From assembly GCA_964501525.1 (NCBI GenBank), contig CAZCSI010000001.1:1-55360 (forward strand): a stretch of DNA of 55,360 bases, given 5' to 3'. The translations under genes and the position numbers were made by a program. Below, piece by piece: positions 39,359 to 47,980 of this stretch. Source of the stretch: CAYLVJ01 sp964501525. GTDB lineage: Bacteria; Patescibacteriota; Minisyncoccia; Minisyncoccales; CAYTKG01. The first letter of the stretch is position 1. The number at the start of each line of letters is the position of its first letter. The notes beneath the pieces were generated by a model. It was given only the letters and a program-made list of their open reading frames with translations. It made no database searches and was not told the origin of the DNA.

Positions 39359-41815
39359 TTACTTGTCAACGATGCTGATCGAGGCTATCTTATCTTCCTT
39401 GTCAAGTTCCATAATTTTTACTCCTTGAGTCGACCTCCCCATTTTAGAAACCTCGTCTATCTTGCTTTTGATAATCTGGCCTTTGGCCGAAATACTGATC
39501 AAATATTTTTCTTTTTCTTCCAGTACCTTTGCTTCTACAATATCACCTGTTTTCTTGGTCAAGTGGGCTGTTTTCACACCTTTGCCTCCTCTTTTTTGAA
39601 CCCGGTATTCGGACAGAGCGGTTCTCTTTCCGTATCCGTTCTCCGTGATTGTCAGCAGCTCTTGCTTGTCAGATGAAACAACACCCATGGCCACCAGCGA
39701 GTCTTTGCTGCCGAGATCCATCCCCTTGACACCCATAGCTGTCCTGCCCATAGACCGGACATCTTTCTGCTGGAAACGAATCGCCTTTCCTTTACGGCTG
39801 ACCAGTATTACCTCCTGCTTTTTTTCGCAGACCCGGGCTTCTCTCAGGGCATCACCTTTTTTTAGATTAATGGCTATCAGTCCGTCTCTTCTAACATTTT
39901 TGTATTCACTTATCTCTGTCTTTTTAACCCTTCCTTTTTGAGTAGCCATGATAAAGAAGGCGTTTTTAGTTTTTTCTTTTTCTTTACTCAAGGGCAGAAG
40001 GGCTAAAATCTTTTCGTCCGAAGATATCTGGATGAAGTTCATCACGTTGGCGCCCTTAGCCGTTCTTTTTGCTGCCGGCACCTCGTAGACCTGCGACTTG
40101 AAAACCTTGCCCGAGTCGGTGAAAAAATAAAGCCAGTCATGGGTGTTGGCAAAAATGAGATGCTCCACCCTGTCTTCTTCTTTAGTTTTGGCTCCTATCA
40201 CCCCTTTGCCGCCCCTCCTCTGAACTCGATAAACTGAAGCGTTCATTCTTTTAATCATGCCCTTTTCGGTAAGAGCGACCACCACCTCTTCATCCGGTAT
40301 CAAATCGTCTGGAGTGATCTCGTCCGCTTTTTTAGCGAAAACTTTTGTTTTTCTCTTGTCGCCGTACTCCTGCTTTATCTCTTCCAGCTCCTCTTTTATA
40401 ACCTTGTCTATTTTCTTGGGCGCCTCTAAAATAGCGGTTAACTCCTTCACCAGGGCCCGCTTCTCTTTCAACTCCTGTTCTATCTTCTCCCGCTCCATAC
40501 GAGCCAATGAAGAAAGCCTCATGTTCAAGATAGCTTCCGCTTGAAGAACGCTCAACTTGAATTTCTTAATGAGGTTTTTCTGAGCGTCTGCCCGGTCTTC
40601 GGAGGCTTTGATAGTCTTAATAACTTCATCAATATCGGCCAGCGCCTTTTCGAATCCTTCCAGGATGTGGGCCCTGGCTTCCGCTTTTTCTTTATCGTAC
40701 TTGGTTCTTCTGGTTACTACTTCTCTGCGATGCTCTATAAAGGAAGATAGAATATCGGATAAACTCATTCTCTTGGGCTGAATCCCTCCTTCCAAAGCTA
40801 CCATATTAAGGTGAAAAGTACTCTGAAGATATGTTTTTTTGTAAAGAAAATTGAGCACCCGGCGCGGTGCAGCCCCCCTCTTAAGATCAAGAACAATCCT
40901 TACCCCTTCTTGGCCGGACTCATCCCTAATGTCTCTGACTCTTTTTAGTTTTTCCTCTTGAACCAGTTTAGCGATCTGCATTAAAAGTTTAGGTTTGTTA
41001 ACCCCAAAAGGAATCTCGGAGATAACAATCCTGGATCTTTGTGCGCCTTCTACGACTTCAGCCCTGCCTCGTATAAGCACCGGGCCTCGGCCTTGAGAAT
41101 AAGACTCAACGATTTGTTCCCGGTCATAGATTACGCCGCCGGTCGGGAAATCGGGGCCTGTTATAAACTGAAGCAGGTCTTCGGTGTTGGCCTTGGGGTT
41201 GTCTATAAGATGCGCTGCGGCATCGCACACCTCAACCAGATTGTGAGGAGGAATCTTGGTGGCCATACCTACGGCAATACCTATACACCCGTTAAGAAGC
41301 AGCTGGGGCACGGGAGAAGGCAGAACATCCGGTTCCGTCTTGGTTCCGTCAAAGTTCTCTGAAAAATCCACCGTCTCTTTTTCAATATCCTGCAGCATCA
41401 GGGCCCCTATTGGAGAAAGTTTGGCCTCAGTATAGCGCTGGGCGGCAGGGGGGTCCCCGTCTATGGAGCCAAAGTTGCCTTGCGGTTTGACCAAAGGATA
41501 ACGCAAAGAAAAATCCTGGGCCATACGGACCATAGCGTAATAAGCAGCCTGGTCGCCGTGAGGATGATAGTTTCCCAAAGTGTGACCCACAACGGTAGCC
41601 GATTTCCTGAATCCGGAGCCGGGAGTAAGACCCATTTTGTGCATAGCGAAAAGTATACGGCGCTGAACCGGCTTTAACCCGTCTCTCACATCAGGCAGAG
41701 CCCGCGATACTATAACCGACATCGCATAGGAGATATAAGAGTCCTTCATCTCTTTGCTGATGCTAAGAGGTTTTACCTCGCCTATCGCCTCTATTTCTTT
41801 TTTCTTTTTAGCCAT
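39359..41815 (-). CDS. gyrA: DNA gyrase subunit A
   Basis: An 818-aa type IIA topoisomerase subunit. The breakage-reunion domain has RALPDVRDGLKPVQRRIL, GNYHPHGDQAAYYAMVRMAQ and the catalytic Tyr (about residue 128) in AAQRYTEAKLS. The C-terminal beta-pinwheel has a GyrA box, RRGGKGV, in RVQRRGGKGVIGAK, and a second related blade (RVQKRGGKGVKTAH). The GyrA box supports gyrase (negative supercoiling) over topo IV. AAAGGA-like bases before the ATG give one of the few core-gene Shine-Dalgarno sequences. gyrB is not in the window. Confidence 0.95.
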   Translation of the reverse strand: MAKKKKEIEAIGEVKPLSISKEMKDSYISYAMSVIVSRALPDVRDGLKPVQRRILFAMHKMGLTPGSGFRKSATVVGHTLGNYHPHGDQAAYYAMVRMAQDFSLRYPLVKPQGNFGSIDGDPPAAQRYTEAKLSPIGALMLQDIEKETVDFSENFDGTKTEPDVLPSPVPQLLLNGCIGIAVGMATKIPPHNLVEVCDAAAHLIDNPKANTEDLLQFITGPDFPTGGVIYDREQIVESYSQGRGPVLIRGRAEVVEGAQRSRIVISEIPFGVNKPKLLMQIAKLVQEEKLKRVRDIRDESGQEGVRIVLDLKRGAAPRRVLNFLYKKTYLQSTFHLNMVALEGGIQPKRMSLSDILSSFIEHRREVVTRRTKYDKEKAEARAHILEGFEKALADIDEVIKTIKASEDRADAQKNLIKKFKLSVLQAEAILNMRLSSLARMEREKIEQELKEKRALVKELTAILEAPKKIDKVIKEELEEIKQEYGDKRKTKVFAKKADEITPDDLIPDEEVVVALTEKGMIKRMNASVYRVQRRGGKGVIGAKTKEEDRVEHLIFANTHDWLYFFTDSGKVFKSQVYEVPAAKRTAKGANVMNFIQISSDEKILALLPLSKEKEKTKNAFFIMATQKGRVKKTEISEYKNVRRDGLIAINLKKGDALREARVCEKKQEVILVSRKGKAIRFQQKDVRSMGRTAMGVKGMDLGSKDSLVAMGVVSSDKQELLTITENGYGKRTALSEYRVQKRGGKGVKTAHLTKKTGDIVEAKVLEEKEKYLISISAKGQIIKSKIDEVSKMGRSTQGVKIMELDKEDKIASISIVDK

Positions 41816-41842
41816 ATAGTCCTTTTATGGTCTCTTTAAAAC

Positions 41843-42244
41843 TTAATCGGTTTCTAATTCTTTCTTCAAACCCTCGATCTCAATCCCCTCCAGCTCTCCC
41901 TGCCCCTCAAGTTCTTCCAAAATATCTATCAGTTCCTGTTCGGACTGGGCCTGTTCCAGTCTTTCCATGATTTCTTTATTTTTCTGAAGAGTTTCCCAAT
42001 TTTTTTTCAGATCTTCCTTTTTATCTAGGACCTCTTTGATCTCGTCTTCCTGGGAAACAAATAAATCCTCTCCCGTTATGCTTCCAAGATCGCTCAACCG
42101 CCTGCCAATTTTTGGCAGCCAATAAAAAAGAGAGGCAAGAACAACCAGGCCGAATAAAAACCAGAAAAGTATCTTTTTTTTCGGCTTCGGAAGGCTATGC
42201 ACTTTCTCAAGAATATTTTCTTTTTTTGGTTGTTCACTGTTCAC
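41843..42244 (-). CDS. Hypothetical single-span membrane protein with acidic coiled coil
   Basis: Reading from a GTG at 42244 (VNSEQPKKENIL) gives 133 aa. A span near residues 25-42 (ILFWFLFGLVVLASLFYWLP) is followed by a Glu/Lys-rich coiled coil with EQELIDILEELEGQGELEG. The GTG overlaps the 3' end of the MBL-fold gene, as expected for coupled translation. A longer frame opens upstream at 42319 but lies wholly inside the MBL gene. No family is recognised. It is 27 nt before gyrA. Confidence 0.6.
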   Translation of the reverse strand: MNSEQPKKENILEKVHSLPKPKKKILFWFLFGLVVLASLFYWLPKIGRRLSDLGSITGEDLFVSQEDEIKEVLDKKEDLKKNWETLQKNKEIMERLEQAQSEQELIDILEELEGQGELEGIEIEGLKKELETD

Positions 42245-42875
42245 CGGAAAGCACAAAAAACTGAATTTTATCTTCTTTAAAATCAGATTTGCTGAAAACA
42301 AGTTCTTCTTCCTGTTCAAAACTTTTTACATCCAGCTCCTTAATCCATTTGGACATCTTCTCTTGATCCTTTTTCTTACCGGAAGCAGACTTTTTTACCT
42401 GCGTTTGAAAGAAAACGACCATCAAGGGGTCTATCTGAGTCATTATGTCTTTTACCTTTTTGGCTGAAGGAAGACTGTCCAACCCTAAAGGGATGAGGAG
42501 TATGTTTGCATCCCCTATGCTTTCCAAAGTATCGGCGTCAAGCTCTTTCTGAGAAAAAGAGTGTATATAGCAGGCGCGGACGCCTTCTCCGATCACAACA
42601 TAAATCGGAGAATCGCCCGAGTCGGCAATTCCTTTTATAAAAACACCTTTGATCTCATACTCTCCCGGACCCTTAACCAAAAAAGCACCTTTTCTTTCGC
42701 TGCTTTTAAGGTCATGCGGCCTGGCTAAAACCAAAATATCGCTTTTTTTAGCGAGTTTTTTAAGAGAGCTGTCCCATTCTCCAATCACAATTTTAACTCT
42801 CTTTCTACGTTCTTGTGGGTGAGGAACAAGAAGCCGCAGCTTCCCGCTATCCTCTTGCCTGATTCTTATTACCAT
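42234..42875 (-). CDS. MBL-fold protein with lost metal site
   Basis: A 213-aa protein resembling UlaG-like metallo-beta-lactamase-fold proteins: KGPGEYEIKGVFIKGI and DANILLIPLGLDSLPSAKKVKDIMTQIDPLMVV are family-like strands and turns. The place where HxHxDH should be reads LVLARPHDLKSSE, with only HD retained, so zinc binding and hydrolysis are doubtful. It may bind a ligand or partner instead. It sits just upstream of the coiled-coil membrane protein and gyrA, and divergent from the S1-domain gene (115 nt between the two starts). Confidence 0.7.
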   Translation of the reverse strand: MVIRIRQEDSGKLRLLVPHPQERRKRVKIVIGEWDSSLKKLAKKSDILVLARPHDLKSSERKGAFLVKGPGEYEIKGVFIKGIADSGDSPIYVVIGEGVRACYIHSFSQKELDADTLESIGDANILLIPLGLDSLPSAKKVKDIMTQIDPLMVVFFQTQVKKSASGKKKDQEKMSKWIKELDVKSFEQEEELVFSKSDFKEDKIQFFVLSGEQ

Positions 42876-42943
42876 ATACCGATGGTGCTGTCATATATAA
42901 TTGTATATAATCACTCTATCATTATTTTATCAAAAAAGAGGCC

Positions 42944-42978
42944 TTGCATCAACCCTTGAAATCTTTATAATAAATGGT
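42944..42978 (+). promoter_or_regulatory. Promoter of the S1-domain gene
   Basis: TTGCAT (42944-42949), 16-nt spacer, TATAAT (42966-42971). Expected start of transcription near 42978, giving a leader of about 13 nt before ATG 42991 and no Shine-Dalgarno. Confidence 0.65.
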
Positions 42979-42990
42979 ACACTAAATTGT

Positions 42991-44070
42991 ATGAATATGG
43001 ACCAATTAATTCAAAAAGAAGAGCTAAAAGATTTTTTCCAGCCGCCCAGCCCTAACGACATTATAAAGGGAAAAATCATTGGCCAGGAGCGACTGGCCCT
43101 TTTTGTAGATTTAGGTTCTTTTGGAACCGGAATCGTTTACGGAAAAGAATTTTTCAAGGCCAAGAAAATGATGGATGACATCAAGAAAGGCAGAGAGGTA
43201 AAAGCTAAAGTAGTGGAGATAGACGGCGTAGACGGCTATACTGAAGTTTCAGTAACCAAAGCCTGGGAAGAGATGATTTGGAAAGAGCTGAAAAAGTTAA
43301 AGGAAGAAAAAGAGCCTTTTACGGTTACTATCCTCAAAGCGAACAAAGGCGGGTTGATGGCTAACGTCAGAGGCATACAAGGCTTTCTCCCCGTTTCCCA
43401 TTTGAGCCCCGAGCATTATCCCAAGGTAGAAGGAGGGGATTCGGAAAAAATACTCCAGGCTTTACAGGATTTTATAGGCCAGGAGATGAAAGTGGTGGTG
43501 CTCAATATTGATCCCGAACAAGAAAACCTGATACTTTCCGAAAAAGAAGCTGATACGGAAAAAGCCAGGCAGCTGATGGAAGAGTACGAGGTGGGAGACA
43601 CGGTTCAGGGAGAGATAACCGGAGTAGTTGATTTCGGCGCTTTCATTAAATTCCCCCATCCTCCTGAAGAAAAAGGCAAAACCATTGAGGGGTTGATTCA
43701 TATTTCAGAGATGGATTGGCAGCTGATAGAAAATCCGCACGACGTAGTTGAACAGGGAGACATAGTTAAGGCCGAAATAATAGACATCTCTCAGGGCCGA
43801 ATTTCCCTTTCTCTAAAGGCGCTTAAAAAAGACCCCTGGCAGGAGATAGACCTTAAAAAAGCAGACATCGTCAAGGGGAGGGTGACAAAATTCAACCCTT
43901 TCGGCGCCTTTGTGCAGGTAACCCCTAAAATACAAGGCCTGATCCATATCTCCGAATTCAACACTGAAGAAAGAATGAAAAAGGAGCTCCAGATAGGAGA
44001 AGAATATGAGTTTGAAATTACACTCCTCGACCCGGAAGACCATCGAATGATTCTAAAGCTGAGTGAATAA
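42991..44070 (+). CDS. rpsA: Ribosomal protein S1-like RNA-binding protein
   Basis: A 359-aa protein with four S1/OB repeats: (1) DIIKGKIIGQERLALFVDLG, (2) PFTVTILKANKGGLMANVRG...GFLPVSHL, (3) GDTVQGEITGVVDFGAFIKF...EGLIHISEMDW, (4) IVKGRVTKFNPFGAFVQVTP...GLIHISEF. S1 proteins bind mRNA leaders at the 30S subunit; this four-repeat form is shorter than the six-repeat proteobacterial one. With most core genes here lacking Shine-Dalgarno sequences, S1 may matter for initiation (inference). The ATG at 42991 is chosen because it follows a good promoter; frame upstream of it would lie in the promoter. Confidence 0.9.
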   Translation: MNMDQLIQKEELKDFFQPPSPNDIIKGKIIGQERLALFVDLGSFGTGIVYGKEFFKAKKMMDDIKKGREVKAKVVEIDGVDGYTEVSVTKAWEEMIWKELKKLKEEKEPFTVTILKANKGGLMANVRGIQGFLPVSHLSPEHYPKVEGGDSEKILQALQDFIGQEMKVVVLNIDPEQENLILSEKEADTEKARQLMEEYEVGDTVQGEITGVVDFGAFIKFPHPPEEKGKTIEGLIHISEMDWQLIENPHDVVEQGDIVKAEIIDISQGRISLSLKALKKDPWQEIDLKKADIVKGRVTKFNPFGAFVQVTPKIQGLIHISEFNTEERMKKELQIGEEYEFEITLLDPEDHRMILKLSE

Positions 44071-44135
44071 CAACTCAGCTGCCTCAATGAGCGGCAATAC
44101 GATTTCAGCAGGTGCCAACCTAGCTTTATCGAGAA

Positions 44136-45983
44136 ATGATTAGAAAAAATAAAAAATTAAAAACTCCCAACAAGTTTCCTGTTTGGGTTGTAGCGATTTT
44201 GTGTTTTTTAGCTCTTTTTGTTTTAGCTTCTTTTATCCCTCTCAGTTCAGAAGAAAGAATCCCTCTAAGCCAAGCTGTCAAAGAAATCAACGAAGGCGAG
44301 ATAGAAAAAATAAGCATTAAAGGAAACAGGATGGAGTTCTTCGCGCTCGACGGACTAACCAAAACAGCGCTTAAAGAAACCGAAGTCGGGGCCGTGGAAA
44401 CCCTTTTGAGGCTGGGAGCCCAAGAAGAAGCCTTAAAAGAGATTGAAATTGTTGTTGAAGACGAAAATGATATTTGGAGCTGGCTGGGTCCCTTGGCTTT
44501 AACTCTCCTGCCTTCCCTGCTTATCTTTTTCTTGTTCTGGAAAATATTACAAAGCGCTAAAAGCAACGCTACCGCCGCCTTTGATTTTACTCAAGCTAAA
44601 GCCCGACTTTTCGGAGGTGAAGGAAAGGAAAAAGAAGAACAAACAAGCTTTGAAGATGTAGGCGGGCTCGAGCAGGCCAAAAAAGAATTAAAGGAAATCG
44701 TTGATTTTCTCCAGAGTCCGGAAAAATACTTTCAAATCGGAGCTCAAATACCAAGAGGAGTGTTGCTCGTCGGCCCTCCCGGAACCGGTAAAACACTGCT
44801 GGCAAGAGCTGTAGCCAACGAGGCAGGGGTGCCCTTTTTCTCTATCTCCGGCTCAGAGTTTATTGAACTTTTTGTCGGCGTAGGCGCCAGCCGGGCAAGA
44901 AGCTTGTTTTCTCAGGCTAAAAAGGCAGGTAAGGCTATTATTTTTATTGACGAACTGGACAGTATCGGTAAATCAAGGGGCATGGGGCTCCGAGGAGGAG
45001 GCCTCGAAGAAAGAGAGCAGACTCTGAACCAAATTTTAACGGAGATGGACGGTTTTGAAAGAAAATCGGAGGTGATTGTTATGGGAGCCACCAACAAACC
45101 GGAGGCTTTGGACCCGGCTCTTTTAAGACCCGGACGTTTTGACCGGCGCATAGTGCTTGATCCTCCCGATATCAAGGATAGAGAAAAAATATTAGAGATT
45201 CACTCGCGGGGAAAACCTTTAGCCAAAGAGGTAAAGTTGCGGGAGATTGCGGAAAGAACTCCTGGTTTTTCCGGAGCCGACCTTGAAAGCTTGCTCAACG
45301 AGGCAGCCATTATGGCAGCGAGAAAAGGTAAAAAGAAAATAGGCCAGGAGCATCTTCTTTCTTCCATAGAAAAAGTAATGCTTGGGCCGGAAAGGAAAAG
45401 CCATCTTCTTAACAAAAAAGAGAAAGAAATAGCCGCCTATCATGAAGCCGGGCACGCCTTAACCGCTTCTTCTTTGGGAAAAGAAAAAGTAAGAAAAGTT
45501 TCCATAATAGCCCGCGGGGTAGCAGCTGGCTACACCTTAAAAATGCCGGAAGAAGAAAAACGCCTTAAAGTAAAAACGGATTTCGTCAATCAAATCGCTA
45601 TTCTTTTTGGAGGCTACACAGCTGAAAAGATGAAGTTCGGAGAGATAAGTACAGGCGCCTCCAATGACTTGCAAAAAGCGACAGAGATTGCCAGAAAATT
45701 AGTAAAAGAATACGGCATGTCACTTTTAGGGCCTATCTCCTTTGAAAACAAAAGCAGCGGCATCTTTGAAGAAAAACTGTTTGGCAAACCGTCTTATTCC
45801 GAGGAAACAGCTACGCGTATTGACAAAGAGATAGAAAAAATACTTAATGAGGGAAAACATATGGCGGAAAAAATTCTAAAGGAAGAAAAGGATACTCTAG
45901 AAAAACTGGCTCGCAGACTTATTGAAAAAGAGACAATAGAAAAAGAAGAGTTTGAAGAAATCGTAGGTAAAAACACAGACTGA
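44136..45983 (+). CDS. ftsH: ATP-dependent zinc metalloprotease FtsH
   Basis: A 615-aa FtsH. First membrane span at about residues 16-36, external domain of about 75 residues, second span (WLGPLALTLLPSLLIFFLFWKIL). The AAA module has FEDVGGLEQAKKELKEIV, Walker A GPPGTGKT (about 213), the pore FVGVGASRAR, Walker B IIFIDELDSIG, and SRH TNKPEALDPALLRPGRFDR. The zinc site is HEAGH at about 436-440. It degrades misfolded membrane proteins and unstable regulators. It lies 65 nt after the S1 gene, probably in one transcript. Confidence 0.97.
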   Translation: MIRKNKKLKTPNKFPVWVVAILCFLALFVLASFIPLSSEERIPLSQAVKEINEGEIEKISIKGNRMEFFALDGLTKTALKETEVGAVETLLRLGAQEEALKEIEIVVEDENDIWSWLGPLALTLLPSLLIFFLFWKILQSAKSNATAAFDFTQAKARLFGGEGKEKEEQTSFEDVGGLEQAKKELKEIVDFLQSPEKYFQIGAQIPRGVLLVGPPGTGKTLLARAVANEAGVPFFSISGSEFIELFVGVGASRARSLFSQAKKAGKAIIFIDELDSIGKSRGMGLRGGGLEEREQTLNQILTEMDGFERKSEVIVMGATNKPEALDPALLRPGRFDRRIVLDPPDIKDREKILEIHSRGKPLAKEVKLREIAERTPGFSGADLESLLNEAAIMAARKGKKKIGQEHLLSSIEKVMLGPERKSHLLNKKEKEIAAYHEAGHALTASSLGKEKVRKVSIIARGVAAGYTLKMPEEEKRLKVKTDFVNQIAILFGGYTAEKMKFGEISTGASNDLQKATEIARKLVKEYGMSLLGPISFENKSSGIFEEKLFGKPSYSEETATRIDKEIEKILNEGKHMAEKILKEEKDTLEKLARRLIEKETIEKEEFEEIVGKNTD

Positions 45984-46049
45984 GCAGTTCAACAAAAAAC
46001 ACTGAATTTTCTCAAACGGTCGGAAAAACAACGACTGGCGATGATTAAA

Positions 46050-46122
46050 GGGCGTGTAGTTCAGTGGTTCGAACGCCATTCTTATAAAATGGAGGTCCCT
46101 GGTTCGATCCCAGGCACGCCCA
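46050..46122 (+). tRNA. tRNA-Ile (UAU)
   Basis: Acceptor GGGCGTG/CACGCCC, discriminator A. D-arm GTTC-AGTGGTTC-GAAC. Anticodon arm CCATT-CTTATAA-AATGG has a seven-base loop with anticodon UAU, which reads AUA directly. T-arm CCTGG-TTCGATC-CCAGG. Most bacteria use a CAU tRNA modified by TilS for this codon, so this is unusual. Confidence 0.88.
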
Positions 46123-46124
46123 CA

Positions 46125-46198
46125 GGGCGGTTAGCTCAGTTGGCTAGAGCGTCTCGTTGACATCGAGGAGGTCGCAAGTTCAAGTCTTGCACCGCCCA
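46125..46198 (+). tRNA. tRNA-Val (GAC)
   Basis: Acceptor GGGCGGT/ACCGCCC, discriminator A. Anticodon arm TCTCG-TTGACAT-CGAGG gives GAC. It follows tRNA-Ile by two bases, so both come from one precursor. Confidence 0.93.
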
Positions 46199-46252
46199 CC
46201 TCAACTCTATCAAACAGCTTAAAACGGGAATATTAATCCTTATAACTTCGTT

Positions 46253-46609
46253 ATGACTAAAACATTAGAGATTGAAAAACAACAATTGAGGCAGGACCTG
46301 CCGGAGATAAGTACAGGCGATGAGGTGCGGGTCTGGCAGAAAATAGGAGAAGGTAAAGAAGGTAAAGAGAGAGTCACGCCTTTTACCGGTATCGTAATTG
46401 CCAGAAAACACGGCAAAGGAGTTTCAGCTACTATTACGGTCAGAGGCGAGATAAGCAATATAGCGGTAGAAAGGATATTCCCCATCCATTCTCCAACCAT
46501 CAAAAAAATAGAGGTTCTTACCAGGCACAAAGTCAGAAGGTCCAAGCTTTATTTCCTGCGCCAAAGAAAAGGAAAGAAAGCGCGGTTGAAAAGAAAAGAG
46601 ATACAGTAA
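46253..46609 (+). CDS. rplS: 50S ribosomal protein L19
   Basis: A 118-aa L19. Family features: STGDEVRVWQKIGEG, RVTPFTGIVIARKHGKGVSATITVR, VERIFPIHSPTIKKIEVL and the basic VRRSKLYFLRQRKGKKARLKRK tail. L19 sits at the 30S-50S interface. It lies between tRNA genes on the same strand, with no Shine-Dalgarno before the ATG. Confidence 0.96.
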   Translation: MTKTLEIEKQQLRQDLPEISTGDEVRVWQKIGEGKEGKERVTPFTGIVIARKHGKGVSATITVRGEISNIAVERIFPIHSPTIKKIEVLTRHKVRRSKLYFLRQRKGKKARLKRKEIQ

Positions 46610-46632
46610 AAAGCACGCCCAACAGGTTGGGC

Positions 46633-46719
46633 GGGCGAGTGCTGGAACTGGCAGACAGGCAGCGTTGAGGACGCTGTGGAGTTAACTCCGTGTGGGTTCA
46701 AATCCCACCTCGCCCACCA
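46633..46719 (+). tRNA. tRNA-Leu (GAG)
   Basis: Acceptor GGGCGAG/CTCGCCC, discriminator A, encoded CCA. Anticodon arm CAGCG-TTGAGGA-CGCTG gives GAG. Variable arm TGGAGTTAACTCCGT is long. T-arm GTGGG-TTCAAAT-CCCAC. Confidence 0.94.
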
Positions 46720-46734
46720 TCTCCTGCCCCTTTT

Positions 46735-46824
46735 TGTGCAATACCTGATTAACGGCTTTTCGAACCCAAAAGAGGAAAACATCCAAGGTTCTTGAGCGTC
46801 AGCGAAAGGTTCTTCTATTACACA
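46735..46824 (+). repeat. 90-bp element with terminal inverted repeats, copy 2
   Basis: TGTGCAATACC at the left end and TATTACACA at the right end (one mismatch in the inverted repeat). It is the same length and orientation as copy 1 at 36999 and about 94% identical. It lies between tRNA-Leu(GAG) and tRNA-Val(UAC). Confidence 0.85.
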
Positions 46825-46910
46825 AAAATTTAGGTTAAAAATAAAAGTTGACTGTTGAAAAGCTGTGAAAAACCACACAGCCAAAGGTTAGTAAACAGGA
46901 CAACGAAGAA

Positions 46911-46983
46911 GGGCGGCTAGCTCAATCGGCAGAGCATCGCGCTTACATCGCGGAGGTTATAGGTTCAAGTCCTATGCCGCCCA
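46911..46983 (+). tRNA. tRNA-Val (UAC)
   Basis: Acceptor GGGCGGC/GCCGCCC, discriminator A. Anticodon arm TCGCG-CTTACAT-CGCGG gives UAC. T-arm ATAGG-TTCAAGT-CCTAT. Second valine tRNA of the cluster. Confidence 0.94.
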
Positions 46984-47009
46984 CACTTATCTCCATTTCA
47001 GACAAAACA

Positions 47010-47092
47010 GCCGGGGTGGTGGAATGGTAGACACGAGAGACTTAAAATCTCTTGGACTTCGGTCCGTGCGGGTTCGACTCCCGCCTCCGGCA
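47010..47092 (+). tRNA. tRNA-Leu (UAA)
   Basis: Acceptor GCCGGGG/CTCCGGC (one G-U), discriminator A. Anticodon arm AGAGA-CTTAAAA-TCTCT gives UAA. Variable arm TGGACTTCGGTCC with a UUCG loop. T-arm GCGGG-TTCGACT-CCCGC. Confidence 0.94.
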
Positions 47093-47098
47093 CACTTT

Positions 47099-47125
47099 AA
47101 AAGCCCGCCGATTCGGCGGGCTTTT
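47099..47125 (+). terminator. Terminator after tRNA-Leu (UAA)
   Basis: AAAAGCCCGCCG and CGGCGGGCTTTT around an ATT loop. Symmetric, so it may also stop the minus-strand 3D-domain gene transcript. Confidence 0.88.
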
Positions 47126-47156
47126 AAATTCAATTCTTTTTTTCACAGCTTAAACT

Positions 47157-47696
47157 CTACTCTAAAATCTCTATATAGGTTCTTTTAACTCCGAATGACT
47201 TCGCCTCCCAATAAGTAGAAAACCAGATATCAACATGAACGGAATTACGAGGGTGCATTCTATCCTCAACTACAAAAATTTTCTCTCCATAAACCTGAGG
47301 TATCCTTATTTTGGTCCCAAAAGGCAGCAAGTTGGTGGCTACTATACCGTCCCTTACAGAACTTCCGGAGGCGGTTATAAACGGGTCTCCGTTTGTTTGG
47401 CAAGGAGTGCTCGAATAAGCGGTCACAAAAACATTGAGTCTTTTCATTTCATTCAATTCCCGGCTTGAATAGGAAGGGTCGGACAGAGGACGAAGAGTAT
47501 TCCCCTGAACAACAGGCAGTCCATCTTCGTTTTCTTCATAAATGAAAATCAGAGCCTGATCAAACTCAGCCTCTATTGCTTTAGTTTTTAAACTAAATGC
47601 GAAGAAAATCATCGTTAGGGCCAGAATCGAGAACAAGATTTCCAGTAAATATACGCGAGTCCCTTTAGGAACCCGAGGTTTTAGGGGGACTAACAT
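47157..47696 (-). CDS. 3D-domain cell-wall protein, membrane-anchored
   Basis: A 179-aa protein. An N-terminal basic stretch and one span (about residues 18-37, LLEILFSILALTMIFFAFSL) anchor it. After about 45 linker residues comes a 3D domain (MltA/Rpf-type beta-barrel): FVTAYSSTPCQ, GSSVRDGIVATNLLPFGTKIRIP, FVVEDRMHPRNSVHVDIWF. The three conserved Asp that name the domain are in VRDG, VEDR and HVDIW. Such proteins act on or bind peptidoglycan. No G5 or peptidase domain is present. Confidence 0.85.
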   Translation of the reverse strand: MLVPLKPRVPKGTRVYLLEILFSILALTMIFFAFSLKTKAIEAEFDQALIFIYEENEDGLPVVQGNTLRPLSDPSYSSRELNEMKRLNVFVTAYSSTPCQTNGDPFITASGSSVRDGIVATNLLPFGTKIRIPQVYGEKIFVVEDRMHPRNSVHVDIWFSTYWEAKSFGVKRTYIEILE

Positions 47697-47980
47697 TCCT
47701 GTATTGTTCCTTGTTCTGTTTTTTTGAAGAAAAACAGAGTTTTGGAAAAAGGTATGTTCAAAAAGTTTTTTCTACTTTAAAACCCCCTCAGCGGGGGATT
47801 GACCCTATATTAGCAAAAAACATACTTTTGTCAAGGTTTTTCATGTTTTTAAATTAAACTTCTGATGTACGGCAAAGCAGGTTGTTACAAGGTCTTTTGC
47901 GGGCTTTTTCAGAAAAAAAGCAGAAGCAAATCATTAAAAAATTGTTAGTTTCGAAAAAAGAGCCGTGTTATAATGAAAAT

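Noticed and set aside
42244..42319. Upstream start (42319) for the coiled-coil membrane protein
   Set aside because: The extra 25 residues lie wholly inside the MBL-fold coding region and look like a frame shadow.
46549..46884. Minus-strand frame with a WDLNPHG-type product, and similar frames at 28052-28312, 49086-49368 and 51323-51799
   Set aside because: These are translations antisense to or across tRNA genes, a common false-positive class.
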